Shown here: positions 55,888 through 63,623 of the stretch, piece after piece | How the letters are laid out: the number at the start of each line of letters is the position of its first letter | Numbering within the stretch: position 1 is the stretch's first letter | NCBI GenBank assembly: GCA_963698265.1 | Contig: CAVOQC010000004.1 | Location: forward strand, 806,001 to 870,000 | Length of the DNA: 64,000 nucleotides | Direction of reading: 5' to 3' | DNA from: FEB-7 sp963698265 | GTDB lineage: Bacteria; Pseudomonadota; Gammaproteobacteria; Burkholderiales; Usitatibacteraceae | Notes under the pieces: generated by a model | What the model was told of the DNA's origin: nothing | The model's input: only the letters and a program-made list of their open reading frames with translations | The model's database searches: none | Position numbers and translations under genes: made by a program

Positions 55888-58488
55888 ATGGCCGAGCAGA
55901 AGAACAACACCGCCGCACCCGAACAGGCAAACGTGCAGGAAATGGTGGCCGAAGCCGACACCGGGGGCCGCGCGCCCACCGGCGCCGTGGCCAAGGCGCT
56001 GCTCGGCGTGGCGCTCGCCTGGTCGCTGTTCCAGCTCTGGTACGCCTCGCCCCTGCCCTTCGTGGTGGGTTTCTTCGTCTTCAATGACACGGAGGCGCGC
56101 TCGATCCACCTCGCCTTCGCGATCTTCCTCGCCTTCACCTCGTATCCGGCATTCCGGCGCTCGCCGCGCGCCTACGTCCCGGCGATCGACTGGGTCCTCG
56201 CCGCGGCGGGCGCCTTCTGCGCCGCCTACATCTTCCTCTTCTACGCGCAGCTCTCGACCCGGCCGGGGCAACCGACGACGATGGATCTCGTCACGGCGCT
56301 CGTCGGCATGGTCCTGCTGCTCGAGGCCGCGCGGCGCGCGCTCGGCCCGGCCATGGCGATCGTGGCGATCTTCTTCCTCGGCTACGTCTTCGGCGGGCCG
56401 TACATGCCCGACATGATCGCGCACAAGGGCGCCTCGCTCTCCAAGGCGATGTCGCACCAGTGGCTCACCACCGAGGGCGTATTCGGCATCGCGCTCGGCG
56501 TGTCCACGAGCTTCATATTCCTGTTCGTGCTGTTCGGGTCGCTGCTCGACAAGGCGGGCGCGGGCAACTACTTCATCAAGTCGGCGTTCGCGCTGCTCGG
56601 CCACATGCGCGGCGGCCCCGCCAAGGCGGCCGTGGTGTCCTCCGCCGCCACGGGAATCATCTCGGGTTCCTCGATCGCGAACGTCGTCACCACGGGCACC
56701 TTCACCATCCCGCTCATGAAGCGCGTGGGCTACCGTCCCGACCAGGCCGCCGCGGTGGAGGTGTCGAGTTCCGTCAACGGCCAGCTCATGCCGCCGGTGA
56801 TGGGCGCGGCCGCGTTCCTGATGGTCGAGTACGTCGGCATCTCCTACACGCAGGTGATCAAGCACGCGTTCCTTCCTGCGATCATCTCCTACATCGCGCT
56901 CTTCTACATCGTCCACCTGGAGGCCCTGAAGGCGGACCTTCAGGGCCTGCCGCGGCGCACGCAGTCGACGATCGGCCAGCGCCTCGTCTCCTTCGCGATG
57001 ACGGTGGCGGGCTTCGTGGTTCTCTCGGGCGTCGTGTACTACGGCATCGGCTGGATCAAGGCCGCCTTTCCCGACGCCGCCATCTACCTCGTGGGCGTGC
57101 TGCTGTTCGGTGCGTACTTCGGCCTGCTCTGGTACGGCGCGAAGCAGCCCGTGCTCGAACTCGACGATCCCGACGCCCCGGTGTTCGAGCTACCCGAGAC
57201 GGGGCCGACGCTCAAGTCGGGCCTGCACTACCTGCTGTCGGTGGTGGTGCTGATCTGGTGCCTGATGGTCGAGCAGCTCTCGCCGGGGCTCTCGGCCTTC
57301 TGGGCGACGCTCTTCATGATCGCGATCCTGGTTACCCAGCGCCCGCTCACGGCCTTTTTCCGCGGCCAGGGCGAATACGGCGCCGCGGTGAAGCTGGGGC
57401 TTCGCGAGCTCCTCGAGGGCCTCGTCGTCGGCGCCCGCAACATGATCGGCATCGGTGTTGCGACCGCCGCCGCCGGGATCATCGTCGGCACGGTCTCCCT
57501 CACGGGGATCGGGCTGGTGATGACGGAGCTGGTCGAGCTGATCTCCGGCGGCAACCTGATGATCATGCTGCTGCTGGTGGCCGTCATCAGCCTGATCCTC
57601 GGCATGGGATTGCCGACCACGGCCAACTACATCGTGGTCTCGACCCTGATGGCCCCGGTGGTGGTGGAGCTCGGCGCGCAGAGCGGGTTGCTGGTGCCGC
57701 TCATCGCCGTGCACATGTTCGTCTTCTACTTCGGCCTGATGGCGGACGTGACACCTCCCGTGGGGCTCGCGTCCTTCGCGGCGGCCGCGATCGCGCGAAC
57801 CGACCCGATCAAGACCGGCGTCACGGCCTTCTTCTACAGCATGCGCACGGCGATACTGCCCTTCCTCTTCATCTTCAACACGCAGCTGCTGATGATCGGC
57901 ATCGACAGCACGCTCCACCTGGTGATGACCGTCGTGAGCGCCACGGTGGCGATGCTGCTCTTCGCCGCGGCCACCCAGGGGTTCTTCTTCGTGAAGAGCC
58001 GCTGGTACGAATCGGCCGCGCTCCTGCTCATCACCTTCACGCTGTTCCGGCCCGGCTACTGGTGGGACATGGCCTACCCGCCCTTCGAGAACGTCCCGGC
58101 CTCCCGGATGATGGAGGTGGCCGAGGCCAAGCCCGTGAACGCCAACATGCGCGTGTGGGTGGAGGGCGAGACGATCGAGGGCAAGAAGGTGAAGAAGGGC
58201 GTGCTGCTGCCCATGGGCGAGAAGGGCCCGGCGCGCGAGCGGCTGAAGAAGGCGGGCCTCACGATCATGACCCTGGGCGACGAGATAAGCGTCGGTGCGG
58301 TCGCCTTCGGCAGCCGGGCGGAAAAGCTCGGACTCGAGAACGGATTCAAGTTCACCGAAATCGAGGTGCCTGCGGAGCGCCCCGACAAGGAATGGATGTT
58401 CCTGCCTGCGCTCGTGCTGCTGGGGCTGGTCATCGCGCTGCAGCGCATGCGGGGCGCGAAAGCGTCACGGGCGAAGGCTTCACCCTGA
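55888..58488 (+). CDS. TRAP transporter fused permease (4TM + 12TM)
   Basis: 866 residues with many hydrophobic helices. Fuses the small (DctQ-like) and large (DctM-like) TRAP membrane subunits, typical of TAXI systems. DctM signatures: SSAATGIISGSSIANVVTTGTFTIPLM in parts, SSVNGQLMPPVMGAAAFLM in parts, and the second-half ILGMGLPTTANYIVVSTLMAPV. The C-terminal ~120 residues after the last helices (GYWWDMAYPPFENVPASRM onward) form a soluble domain of DUF3394 type plus a final helix. AGGAGGGG precedes the ATG. Uses an ion gradient to import the receptor-bound substrate. Confidence 0.94.
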   Translation: MAEQKNNTAAPEQANVQEMVAEADTGGRAPTGAVAKALLGVALAWSLFQLWYASPLPFVVGFFVFNDTEARSIHLAFAIFLAFTSYPAFRRSPRAYVPAIDWVLAAAGAFCAAYIFLFYAQLSTRPGQPTTMDLVTALVGMVLLLEAARRALGPAMAIVAIFFLGYVFGGPYMPDMIAHKGASLSKAMSHQWLTTEGVFGIALGVSTSFIFLFVLFGSLLDKAGAGNYFIKSAFALLGHMRGGPAKAAVVSSAATGIISGSSIANVVTTGTFTIPLMKRVGYRPDQAAAVEVSSSVNGQLMPPVMGAAAFLMVEYVGISYTQVIKHAFLPAIISYIALFYIVHLEALKADLQGLPRRTQSTIGQRLVSFAMTVAGFVVLSGVVYYGIGWIKAAFPDAAIYLVGVLLFGAYFGLLWYGAKQPVLELDDPDAPVFELPETGPTLKSGLHYLLSVVVLIWCLMVEQLSPGLSAFWATLFMIAILVTQRPLTAFFRGQGEYGAAVKLGLRELLEGLVVGARNMIGIGVATAAAGIIVGTVSLTGIGLVMTELVELISGGNLMIMLLLVAVISLILGMGLPTTANYIVVSTLMAPVVVELGAQSGLLVPLIAVHMFVFYFGLMADVTPPVGLASFAAAAIARTDPIKTGVTAFFYSMRTAILPFLFIFNTQLLMIGIDSTLHLVMTVVSATVAMLLFAAATQGFFFVKSRWYESAALLLITFTLFRPGYWWDMAYPPFENVPASRMMEVAEAKPVNANMRVWVEGETIEGKKVKKGVLLPMGEKGPARERLKKAGLTIMTLGDEISVGAVAFGSRAEKLGLENGFKFTEIEVPAERPDKEWMFLPALVLLGLVIALQRMRGAKASRAKASP

Positions 58489-58498
58489 GGGAGAAACC

Positions 58499-58924
58499 AT
58501 GTTCAAGAACATTCTGCTGGCAATCGACGTGCTCCAGCCGGGCAGCTGGAAACGGGCGCTTCCCGTCGCGCTCGAGCTCTGCAAGGCCTCATCGGCAACG
58601 CTGCACGTGATCACGGTCGCCCCGGACCTCGGCCCGGGCATCAGCGTCTATTTCCCGGCCGATGCAAACGAGAAGATGCTCGCCGACACGAAGGCGAAGC
58701 TGCGCCAGTTCGTCGAGACCCAGGTTCCGGCCGGGGTGAAGGCCACGGACATCGTGACCCAGGGCTCGATCTACCGGGAAATCCTCTCGACGGCGGAGAA
58801 GATCGGCGCGGATCTCGTGGTGATGGCCTCGCACAAGCCCGAGGTATCCGACTACCTGCTCGGCGCGAATGCCGCCCACGTCGTGCGCCATTTCCCGCGC
58901 TCGGTTTTGGTGGTGCGCGACTGA
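58499..58924 (+). CDS. UspA-family universal stress protein (TRAP-associated)
   Basis: 141 residues. Usp fold with FKNILLAIDV at the start, GSIYREILSTAEKIGADLVVMASHKP in parts, and the ATP-binding G-2x-G-9x-G(S/T) region here reading GANAAHVVRHFPRSVLVV, where the first glycines are reduced. Usp proteins encoded beside TRAP permeases (like TeaD) regulate transport activity. Starts 10 nt after the permease with AGGGAGA as ribosome binding site. Confidence 0.92.
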   Translation: MFKNILLAIDVLQPGSWKRALPVALELCKASSATLHVITVAPDLGPGISVYFPADANEKMLADTKAKLRQFVETQVPAGVKATDIVTQGSIYREILSTAEKIGADLVVMASHKPEVSDYLLGANAAHVVRHFPRSVLVVRD

Positions 58925-58979
58925 AGCAGCCGTCGGGTTGCGCGCGGCATCGGGTCGGGAAAGCCCGGCTCGATCGCCC

Positions 58980-59540
58980 CTAGAAGCTGAAGCGCACGAC
59001 GGCATACGCGACGTTGCCGCCCTGCGTGATGCCCGGGATGTAGGTCACGATCAGTTCGAGTTCGCGGTAGCGCAGCGTCGCCGTCGGCACCACGGCCGGG
59101 ATCGGGAGCCAGTTCCCTATGTCGTCGCGCGAAAACGCGAACACGCTGTAGCCGAGCCCACCCCGGAGCTGGCCTGCAAGCGCCCAGTACGTCGTCCAGT
59201 GGTAGCCGGCCAGGTACTGCGGCTTGAAGTGGGAATCCCGGGAGGCGATGGCGAAGAGCGCGTGGGTGTTGCCATTGGCGTCCACGACGGAGCGGCCGAA
59301 TCCGCCGCCCCATGCGGCCTCGTTCAATTCGTTCTGCCGGCGCTCGCTGCTGTAGGCCCAGGGCGCATGCCAGATCAAGCCGCTCGCGTAGAAATCGTTG
59401 CGCCCATGGGATAGCGCATCCTTCGAGCGCTCGACCTTGTACGCAAGCACGTCCTGCGCGTCCTGCCACCATCCCGCGCGTGCCGGTTCCGCAAGGAGGC
59501 ACGCTCCAATGCAAAGCGCCAGTACACGCGTCCGTTTCAT
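58980..59540 (-). CDS. pagP: Lipid A palmitoyltransferase PagP
   Basis: 186 residues. Outer-membrane beta-barrel enzyme that moves palmitate from a phospholipid to lipid A, raising resistance to cationic peptides. Signal peptide (VLALCIGACLLAEPARA, cleavage about residue 22). Catalytic residues His58 (GLIWHAPWAYS), Asp102 and Ser103 (SRDSHFKPQYLAGYHW) match the PagP triad. The barrel ends AYAVVRFSF with a C-terminal Phe typical of outer-membrane proteins. ATG 59540 chosen for the signal peptide; upstream open frame is spurious. Last host-like gene before the IS element. Confidence 0.92.
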   Translation of the reverse strand: MKRTRVLALCIGACLLAEPARAGWWQDAQDVLAYKVERSKDALSHGRNDFYASGLIWHAPWAYSSERRQNELNEAAWGGGFGRSVVDANGNTHALFAIASRDSHFKPQYLAGYHWTTYWALAGQLRGGLGYSVFAFSRDDIGNWLPIPAVVPTATLRYRELELIVTYIPGITQGGNVAYAVVRFSF

Positions 59541-59756
59541 AGGTTCCCCGACATACGGGAGAATCGCTAGCGCGACCTTCACTCGTTGCGCCGTTCGCAT
59601 GGATCGCCGGGCGATTCGTGAGGTGCACGGGTAATGCTCATGGCCAGTTTGCACACGATCCCGGCCGAAACGCAACGCTCGACCCCGCATCCGGAGACAG
59701 CCCCGCTGCGCAGTGCCGCGACGCGGCATCTGCACGCCATCAATGCGAATGGCGCA
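59541..59756. other. Gap between pagP and the IS element
   Basis: 216 nt still of host-like high GC. No convincing gene; a short plus-strand frame from 59634 runs into the IS and could be the remnant of an interrupted gene, but it has no recognisable homology. Confidence 0.4.
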
Positions 59757-59782
59757 CTGGAGTTACCAGGGTTCAGTGGACA
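59757..59782 (+). repeat. IS left inverted repeat
   Basis: CTGGAGTTACCAGG followed after five bases by GTGGACA. It contains the complement of the transposase stop codon (59773-59775). Confidence 0.75.
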
Positions 59783-60687
59783 CCTTGCCATCTCGCCTTA
59801 TGGGCCGCCTCAAACTGCACGGGGCTCACGCCGCCTAGATGGCTATGGCGTCGTGTTTGATTGTAGAAGACGTTGATGTATTCCGTCAGATCCGCGATCG
59901 CGAGCTCACGACTCTTGTAGATGTGCTTCTTGATCCGTTCCTTCTTCAAGCTGCTGAAGAAGGACTCCGCAACGGCATTGTCCCAGCAGTTGCCCTTGCG
60001 GCTCATGCTTGGCTCTAGGTGATTTGCGCGACAGAACCGTCGCCATGAATCGCTTCCGTACTGCGTACCCTGATCCGAGTGAATGATGGTGCCGCGCGGC
60101 CGCCGCTGACGAACAGCCATCAGGAGCGCGTCTAACACAAGCTCACGGCCGATCGATGGCCCCGCGGACCAGCCGATAACCTTGCGTGAGAAGAGACCAA
60201 TGACGACGGCCAAGTAGAGCCAGCCTTGCCACGTCCGAATATAGGTGATATCCGTGACCCAGGCCTTGTTGCGGCGCGTTGCCGTAAACTCGCGCTGCAG
60301 GACATTCGGGACCAATATTGAGGCCTTGCCGGTGACCCGCCCGCGGATTCGAAAACCGGGCTTGGCGTGCAAGCCATTCACTCGCATCAAGCGCGCGACG
60401 CGATGCTTGCTGCACGTCTCGCCTGCCTCCCGCAGATCCAGGAACACGCGAGGGGCGCCGTAAATGCCATGGCTCGCAACAAACGAGGCGCGAATCAGGC
60501 GAAGTAGTCGGAAATCTTCCTTCGCTCGCTTCGAAACGGGCTCCTTGAGCCACGCGTAGTATCCGCTCGGTGCAACCTCGAGCAATCTGCACATGGCTTG
60601 GACGCTGTACTCATGCCGGTGGGCATTGATGAAGACGTACTTGGCACCAACCCGACCGGAATTCATTCGCGTGGACATCAGAGTCAC
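59773..60687 (-). CDS. IS3-family transposase OrfB (integrase core)
   Basis: 304 residues. RNase-H-fold DDE transposase. N-terminal HTH_21 region (FINAHRHEYSVQAMCRLLEVAPSGYYAW in parts) and rve core with catalytic Asp in AWVTDITYI, Asp in IHSDQGTQYGS, and Glu in DNAVAESFFSSLKKE, the D-D-35-E pattern. C-terminal YINVFYNQTRRHSHLGGVSPVQFE is classic OrfB. In active IS3 elements the transposase is an OrfAB frameshift fusion; without OrfA this copy is probably immobile unless helped in trans. The first residues before VGAKYVFINAH are not family-like; the true start in an OrfAB fusion would be upstream. Confidence 0.93.
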   Translation of the reverse strand: MTLMSTRMNSGRVGAKYVFINAHRHEYSVQAMCRLLEVAPSGYYAWLKEPVSKRAKEDFRLLRLIRASFVASHGIYGAPRVFLDLREAGETCSKHRVARLMRVNGLHAKPGFRIRGRVTGKASILVPNVLQREFTATRRNKAWVTDITYIRTWQGWLYLAVVIGLFSRKVIGWSAGPSIGRELVLDALLMAVRQRRPRGTIIHSDQGTQYGSDSWRRFCRANHLEPSMSRKGNCWDNAVAESFFSSLKKERIKKHIYKSRELAIADLTEYINVFYNQTRRHSHLGGVSPVQFEAAHKARWQGVH

Positions 60688-60710
60688 CCTCCAGAGCTAC
60701 CATAATCCTC

Positions 60711-60736
60711 TGTCCACCAATTCCTGGTAACTCCAG
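60711..60736 (-). repeat. IS right inverted repeat
   Basis: Reads on the minus strand CTGGAGTTACCAGG, then after five bases GTGGACA, mirroring the left end. Confidence 0.75.
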
Positions 60737-60769
60737 GCTATTGCAATTGGGTAATGCCATTGTGTTTGG

Positions 60770-60800
60770 AGAACCGCCCACCCTTGCGGTGGGCGGTTCT
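60770..60800 (+). terminator. Strong stem-loop, terminator-like
   Basis: AGAACCGCCCACC pairs perfectly over 13 bp with GGTGGGCGGTTCT around a 5-nt loop (CTTGC), followed by GTTTCTGG. The T-tract is poor. It lies between the IS and the HNH-type gene, and may be the end of a gene lost when the IS inserted, or protect the next gene from read-through. Confidence 0.5.
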
Positions 60801-60884
60801 GTTTCTGGCTTAATTGGCGTTATTTCCAATCCACCGAACTCGGAGTAATGTAGCCCAGTATATCGCCCCATCAAGAGGGGTCCC

Positions 60885-61250
60885 ATGCGCACAGGGAGAA
60901 TTGCAGGAGCCATCCTTGCCGGGCTAGTTGACCTATCCCTCTCTGTGCCTACAGGAGCGAGAAAATCCGGCTCCTTCGGTTACAGGTCCCCCTCCTACAA
61001 GTCCCACAGCTCTAGCCGCGCTTCGCCGGGTGTCCCTCGGGGCTCTCACGGCAAGATCAAGCGCAGCCCACGGGCTCGCGCAGAATTCAAGCGACAGCAC
61101 CCATGTCCGTCTACCGGGCAGACCTCAGGCGGTTGTCCTGGCTATGTCATCGACCATGAAATTCCGCTGAAGCGTGGCGGGGCCGATAGCCCGACCAATA
61201 TGCAATGGCAGACCAAGCAAGCGGCGAAGGAGAAGGACAAGAGAGAGTGA
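60885..61250 (+). CDS. Small HNH-type nuclease-like protein
   Basis: 121 residues. A hydrophobic N-terminus (IAGAILAGLVDLSLSV) may be a signal peptide or anchor, followed by a Ser/Arg-rich linker and an HNH-like core: EFKRQHPCPSTGQTSGGCPGYVIDHEIPLKRGGADSPTNMQWQT in parts. The core has a Cys-x5-type pair (CPSTG...CPGY), the DH of the beta-alpha-metal motif and an N-x2-W. This matches small proteins annotated as HNH endonucleases in integrated elements. AGAGGGG precedes the ATG. Substrate and role unknown; lower GC than the core genome. Confidence 0.7.
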   Translation: MRTGRIAGAILAGLVDLSLSVPTGARKSGSFGYRSPSYKSHSSSRASPGVPRGSHGKIKRSPRARAEFKRQHPCPSTGQTSGGCPGYVIDHEIPLKRGGADSPTNMQWQTKQAAKEKDKRE

Positions 61251-61261
61251 AGTAGGTCAGT

Positions 61262-61280
61262 TGACTCATGCATTGAGTCA
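61262..61280. promoter_or_regulatory. Palindrome TGACTCA-N5-TGAGTCA upstream of the secreted-protein gene
   Basis: Perfect 7-bp arms around TGCAT, 34 nt before the ATG at 61314. A candidate operator; no regulator is known in the window. Confidence 0.4.
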
Positions 61281-61313
61281 TTTCTCCACACTTTGAATTG
61301 AACGGAGAGCGCA

Positions 61314-62519
61314 ATGGACGCGAATCGTACTGTTCTTGACTTCGTTGGCCGCGCAATTAGTAAGCGTTTTGTATTGGCAGCGTGTCGTGTCGCATTTGCG
61401 TTCTTACTTGTCGGAATTGGCGTGGCCGCGAACGCTCAAGAGGCAGATGTCAGTAATCTCGACAAAATCTCTGCTCAATTGATCGCAGGTAAGGCGAGCG
61501 CCGCATACGCTCTTCAGGCAGAAACCGCCATCGCAATAGCTCCACTTGAAGGCGTTGGCAAAACGAAGAGTCTTGCGAATGGACTCTATTTGTCAGGGCG
61601 GTTTCAGTTCGCATATTCGGCAAATGCCGTTTCGATTACGCTAGACAAAATCAACAACACCTCGCCCTCGAGGACGTCTGGAACACTTCGCCTTGAACTC
61701 TGGGCAACGACGTCATATCCGGCTAGAGGTGAGGGATTCACCGGGTACAGGTTGGCTGTTACGTCGACCTTTAGCCCCCTAGCTCCAATGACTAGTTACA
61801 CATCCATTGTCCGGAATACGACATTTACGCCCCCCCCAAATGGCACCTACTGGATCGTACTGCTTCTTACGGAGTTTGATAGCGTGAATTGTTCCGCCTC
61901 GGACCACTATTGCATTTCGGACTCCGGCAACTCGGATGCGCAGATCGCGTTCGGCTCGCAAACCGCAGCGAATCTCACCGTATTAAGCAGCGCTGGGCGG
62001 CAGTGCTATCAAAACTACCCGGCGAGTGCCTACACATATCTCCAACAGGTAACCCCTGGCTTGTTTCAATCCTACTCTGGCACTACCACGTGTGCCTCTC
62101 TTGGAATGTCGTACTACGCAGGTATTCTTGTCGGCACGAATCTCTTTTCTCAGTCTGCGACAGTCAGCGTTTTCACTCCCGACCAATCGACAGCAGCGTT
62201 TTTGTGCCAATCCGGCTTTCTTACAAGCTGCACTGCAGGCTCGGCGACCTACAACTATTCGGACCTCTGGTGGAATTCCAATGAGTCCGGATGGGGCGTG
62301 ACAATCACACATCACGGCACAGGCATCATATTTGTTACATGGTTCACCTACGATTCAGCAGGCAAGCCGAAGTGGTACGTGGCCAGCAACTGTCCAATCG
62401 CGACCAATACCTGTACCGGAACCCTATACGAGACAAGCGGGCCTCCATTTGGCCCAACGTTCAATTCGGCTGCGGTTTCGATTTTCCCCGTTGGATCCAT
62501 CACGCTGACGTTGGGTTGA
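61314..62519 (+). CDS. Secreted protein of unknown function, apparently cut short at its C-terminus
   Basis: 401 residues. Signal peptide with cleavage about residue 41 (FAFLLVGIGVAANA). The mature part is beta-rich with Ser/Thr (GTLRLELWATTSYPARG) and an acidic Cys region (VNCSASDHYCISDSGNSDAQ). The C-terminal module YSDLWWNSNESGWGVTITHHG...IFVTWFTYDSAGKPKWYVAS is a repeated betaproteobacterial/xanthomonad motif of unknown role, normally followed by a further beta strand. Here it ends abruptly at VGSITLTLG, so the last part of the module seems missing. GGAGAG precedes the ATG. GC is clearly below the core region. Confidence 0.65.
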   Translation: MDANRTVLDFVGRAISKRFVLAACRVAFAFLLVGIGVAANAQEADVSNLDKISAQLIAGKASAAYALQAETAIAIAPLEGVGKTKSLANGLYLSGRFQFAYSANAVSITLDKINNTSPSRTSGTLRLELWATTSYPARGEGFTGYRLAVTSTFSPLAPMTSYTSIVRNTTFTPPPNGTYWIVLLLTEFDSVNCSASDHYCISDSGNSDAQIAFGSQTAANLTVLSSAGRQCYQNYPASAYTYLQQVTPGLFQSYSGTTTCASLGMSYYAGILVGTNLFSQSATVSVFTPDQSTAAFLCQSGFLTSCTAGSATYNYSDLWWNSNESGWGVTITHHGTGIIFVTWFTYDSAGKPKWYVASNCPIATNTCTGTLYETSGPPFGPTFNSAAVSIFPVGSITLTLG

Positions 62520-62640
62520 TGCCAGCGCCTGGTTCTTTTTCTTCATCCCTGGGCCGGTAATCGATGCAATCGGAGATGCGATTTCAGGTGCCGAAGGGGA
62601 GAATTGCGTACCGGCAACCGCGAGGGTTGGTGACAAAATC

Positions 62641-63474
62641 ATGGTGCCCGGCGGTAAGGTTGGAAAGATAACGTCGACCTCCGGCTCCTCCTATCGTTGC
62701 AGTAATCCAGAAACGCCAATTCGTGCACGAGTCGAAGTGACGAGCGACACCACGGCGACTCCGCTCGACAAACTCGCTACACCGGCGCAAACAGTAGTAC
62801 CGCCAGTCATTACTAGCGCTGGCCTTCGATTGCCTACGGGCTGGGAAGCAACGCTGCTTACAAATGGGGATAAGGCAGATGGCGTAGTACTCAACGCAAT
62901 TAATCGCGCTACCGAGTCGCGGTTTTCGCTATTTGTATACAAGCGCGAGGGTGTCACCGATATGACAGCCTTTGCTGCCTCGAAGCGAGCATGGCAGGCG
63001 AGCCATTTCAATGAAACGACGCAATCGGAAGTAGTTCCACTCGTGGTCAACGGGATTTCAGCGTGGCGCTACATCGTTTCTGGAACCTCATATAGCAATA
63101 CTCGATACACGTATCTTCATACGGTTGTGGACGCTGGAACGGAGATTTTGCTGTTGAGCGCGTGGACTACTGCGGAGAACTTTGAGGCGCAGCGACCAGC
63201 TATGGAGAGGCTAGCTGAGGGTCTGACAGGCATCACTGCCACCATTCCTGTGGCCGCTGCATCCTCGGCAACTGCTTCTGCTGGCAGTGCGGCATCGGCA
63301 GCCTCAGAGGTAAAGGAGGTGCCAAGCGTAGTGAGCGTGCCACAAAGTCCATCAACGGCCCCGACCACGAACGCGGCTCAGAGGCTTAGAAACCTGAATG
63401 ATATTTACAAGGATGGCCTCATTAATAAGAAGGAGTACGAGGAGAAGAAGAAGCAGATTCTCGATTCGCTATAG
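62641..63474 (+). CDS. SHOCT-domain protein missing its N-terminus (probable gene remnant)
   Basis: 277 residues from ATG 62641. The middle part resembles an envelope or lipoprotein-type protein (LRLPTGWEATLLTNGDKADGVV in parts; AERLAEGLTGI-like region) with a Ser/Ala-rich linker and a C-terminal SHOCT helix pair: RLRNLNDIYKDGLINKKEYEEKKKQILDSL in parts. The same frame is open upstream to 62509 and encodes FFFFIPGPVIDAIGDAISG and GENC, which look like the end of a signal peptide and a mature start. No ATG, GTG or TTG exists in that stretch, so the real N-terminus was lost. Expression from 62641 is doubtful. Confidence 0.6.
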   Translation: MVPGGKVGKITSTSGSSYRCSNPETPIRARVEVTSDTTATPLDKLATPAQTVVPPVITSAGLRLPTGWEATLLTNGDKADGVVLNAINRATESRFSLFVYKREGVTDMTAFAASKRAWQASHFNETTQSEVVPLVVNGISAWRYIVSGTSYSNTRYTYLHTVVDAGTEILLLSAWTTAENFEAQRPAMERLAEGLTGITATIPVAAASSATASAGSAASAASEVKEVPSVVSVPQSPSTAPTTNAAQRLRNLNDIYKDGLINKKEYEEKKKQILDSL

Positions 63475-63623
63475 GTAACTGGAAGATGCGGGCCACTTTA
63501 CCGTTATAGCGCGGCAATTTCCTTGTTAGAACTCCTTCAGGGCGATTCCCTGAGCCTGATTGACCCGGTGACGTGTTTGAGGGGGGTTGATGCCCTCTGA
63601 TGCCGTCTAGATACTCTGCACCC
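63475..63623. other. Gap between the SHOCT gene and the primase-like gene
   Basis: 149 nt of mixed composition between convergent genes. No gene, clear terminator or tRNA is visible. Confidence 0.4.

Larger units (their letters stand above)
59757..60736 (-). mobile_element. IS3-family element lacking orfA
   Basis: A 980-bp element bounded by 26-bp imperfect inverted repeats: CTGGAGTTACCAGG...GTGGACA at 59757-59782 and its reverse complement at 60711-60736 (21 or so of 26 bases match, with 14 perfect at the outer end). It contains a full orfB on the minus strand, whose stop lies inside the left repeat. Only ~24 nt separate the right repeat from the orfB reading frame, so the ~300-bp orfA of normal IS3 elements is missing. 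No clear 3-bp target duplication is seen. The GC content drops across it. Confidence 0.8.

Noticed and set aside
59634..59876. A short plus-strand frame entering the IS
   Set aside because: It could be an interrupted gene, but has no recognisable homology and its end is IS sequence; not annotated as a gene.
60770..60800. Stem-loop considered as an integron attC site
   Set aside because: No conserved RYYYAAC/GTTRRRY core sites and no integron integrase nearby; a simple terminator-like hairpin is more likely.
60611..60913. Minus-strand 100-codon frame across the right IS end, considered as an orfA remnant
   Set aside because: It contains no helix-turn-helix or leucine-zipper pattern of OrfA and crosses the inverted repeat into flanking DNA.
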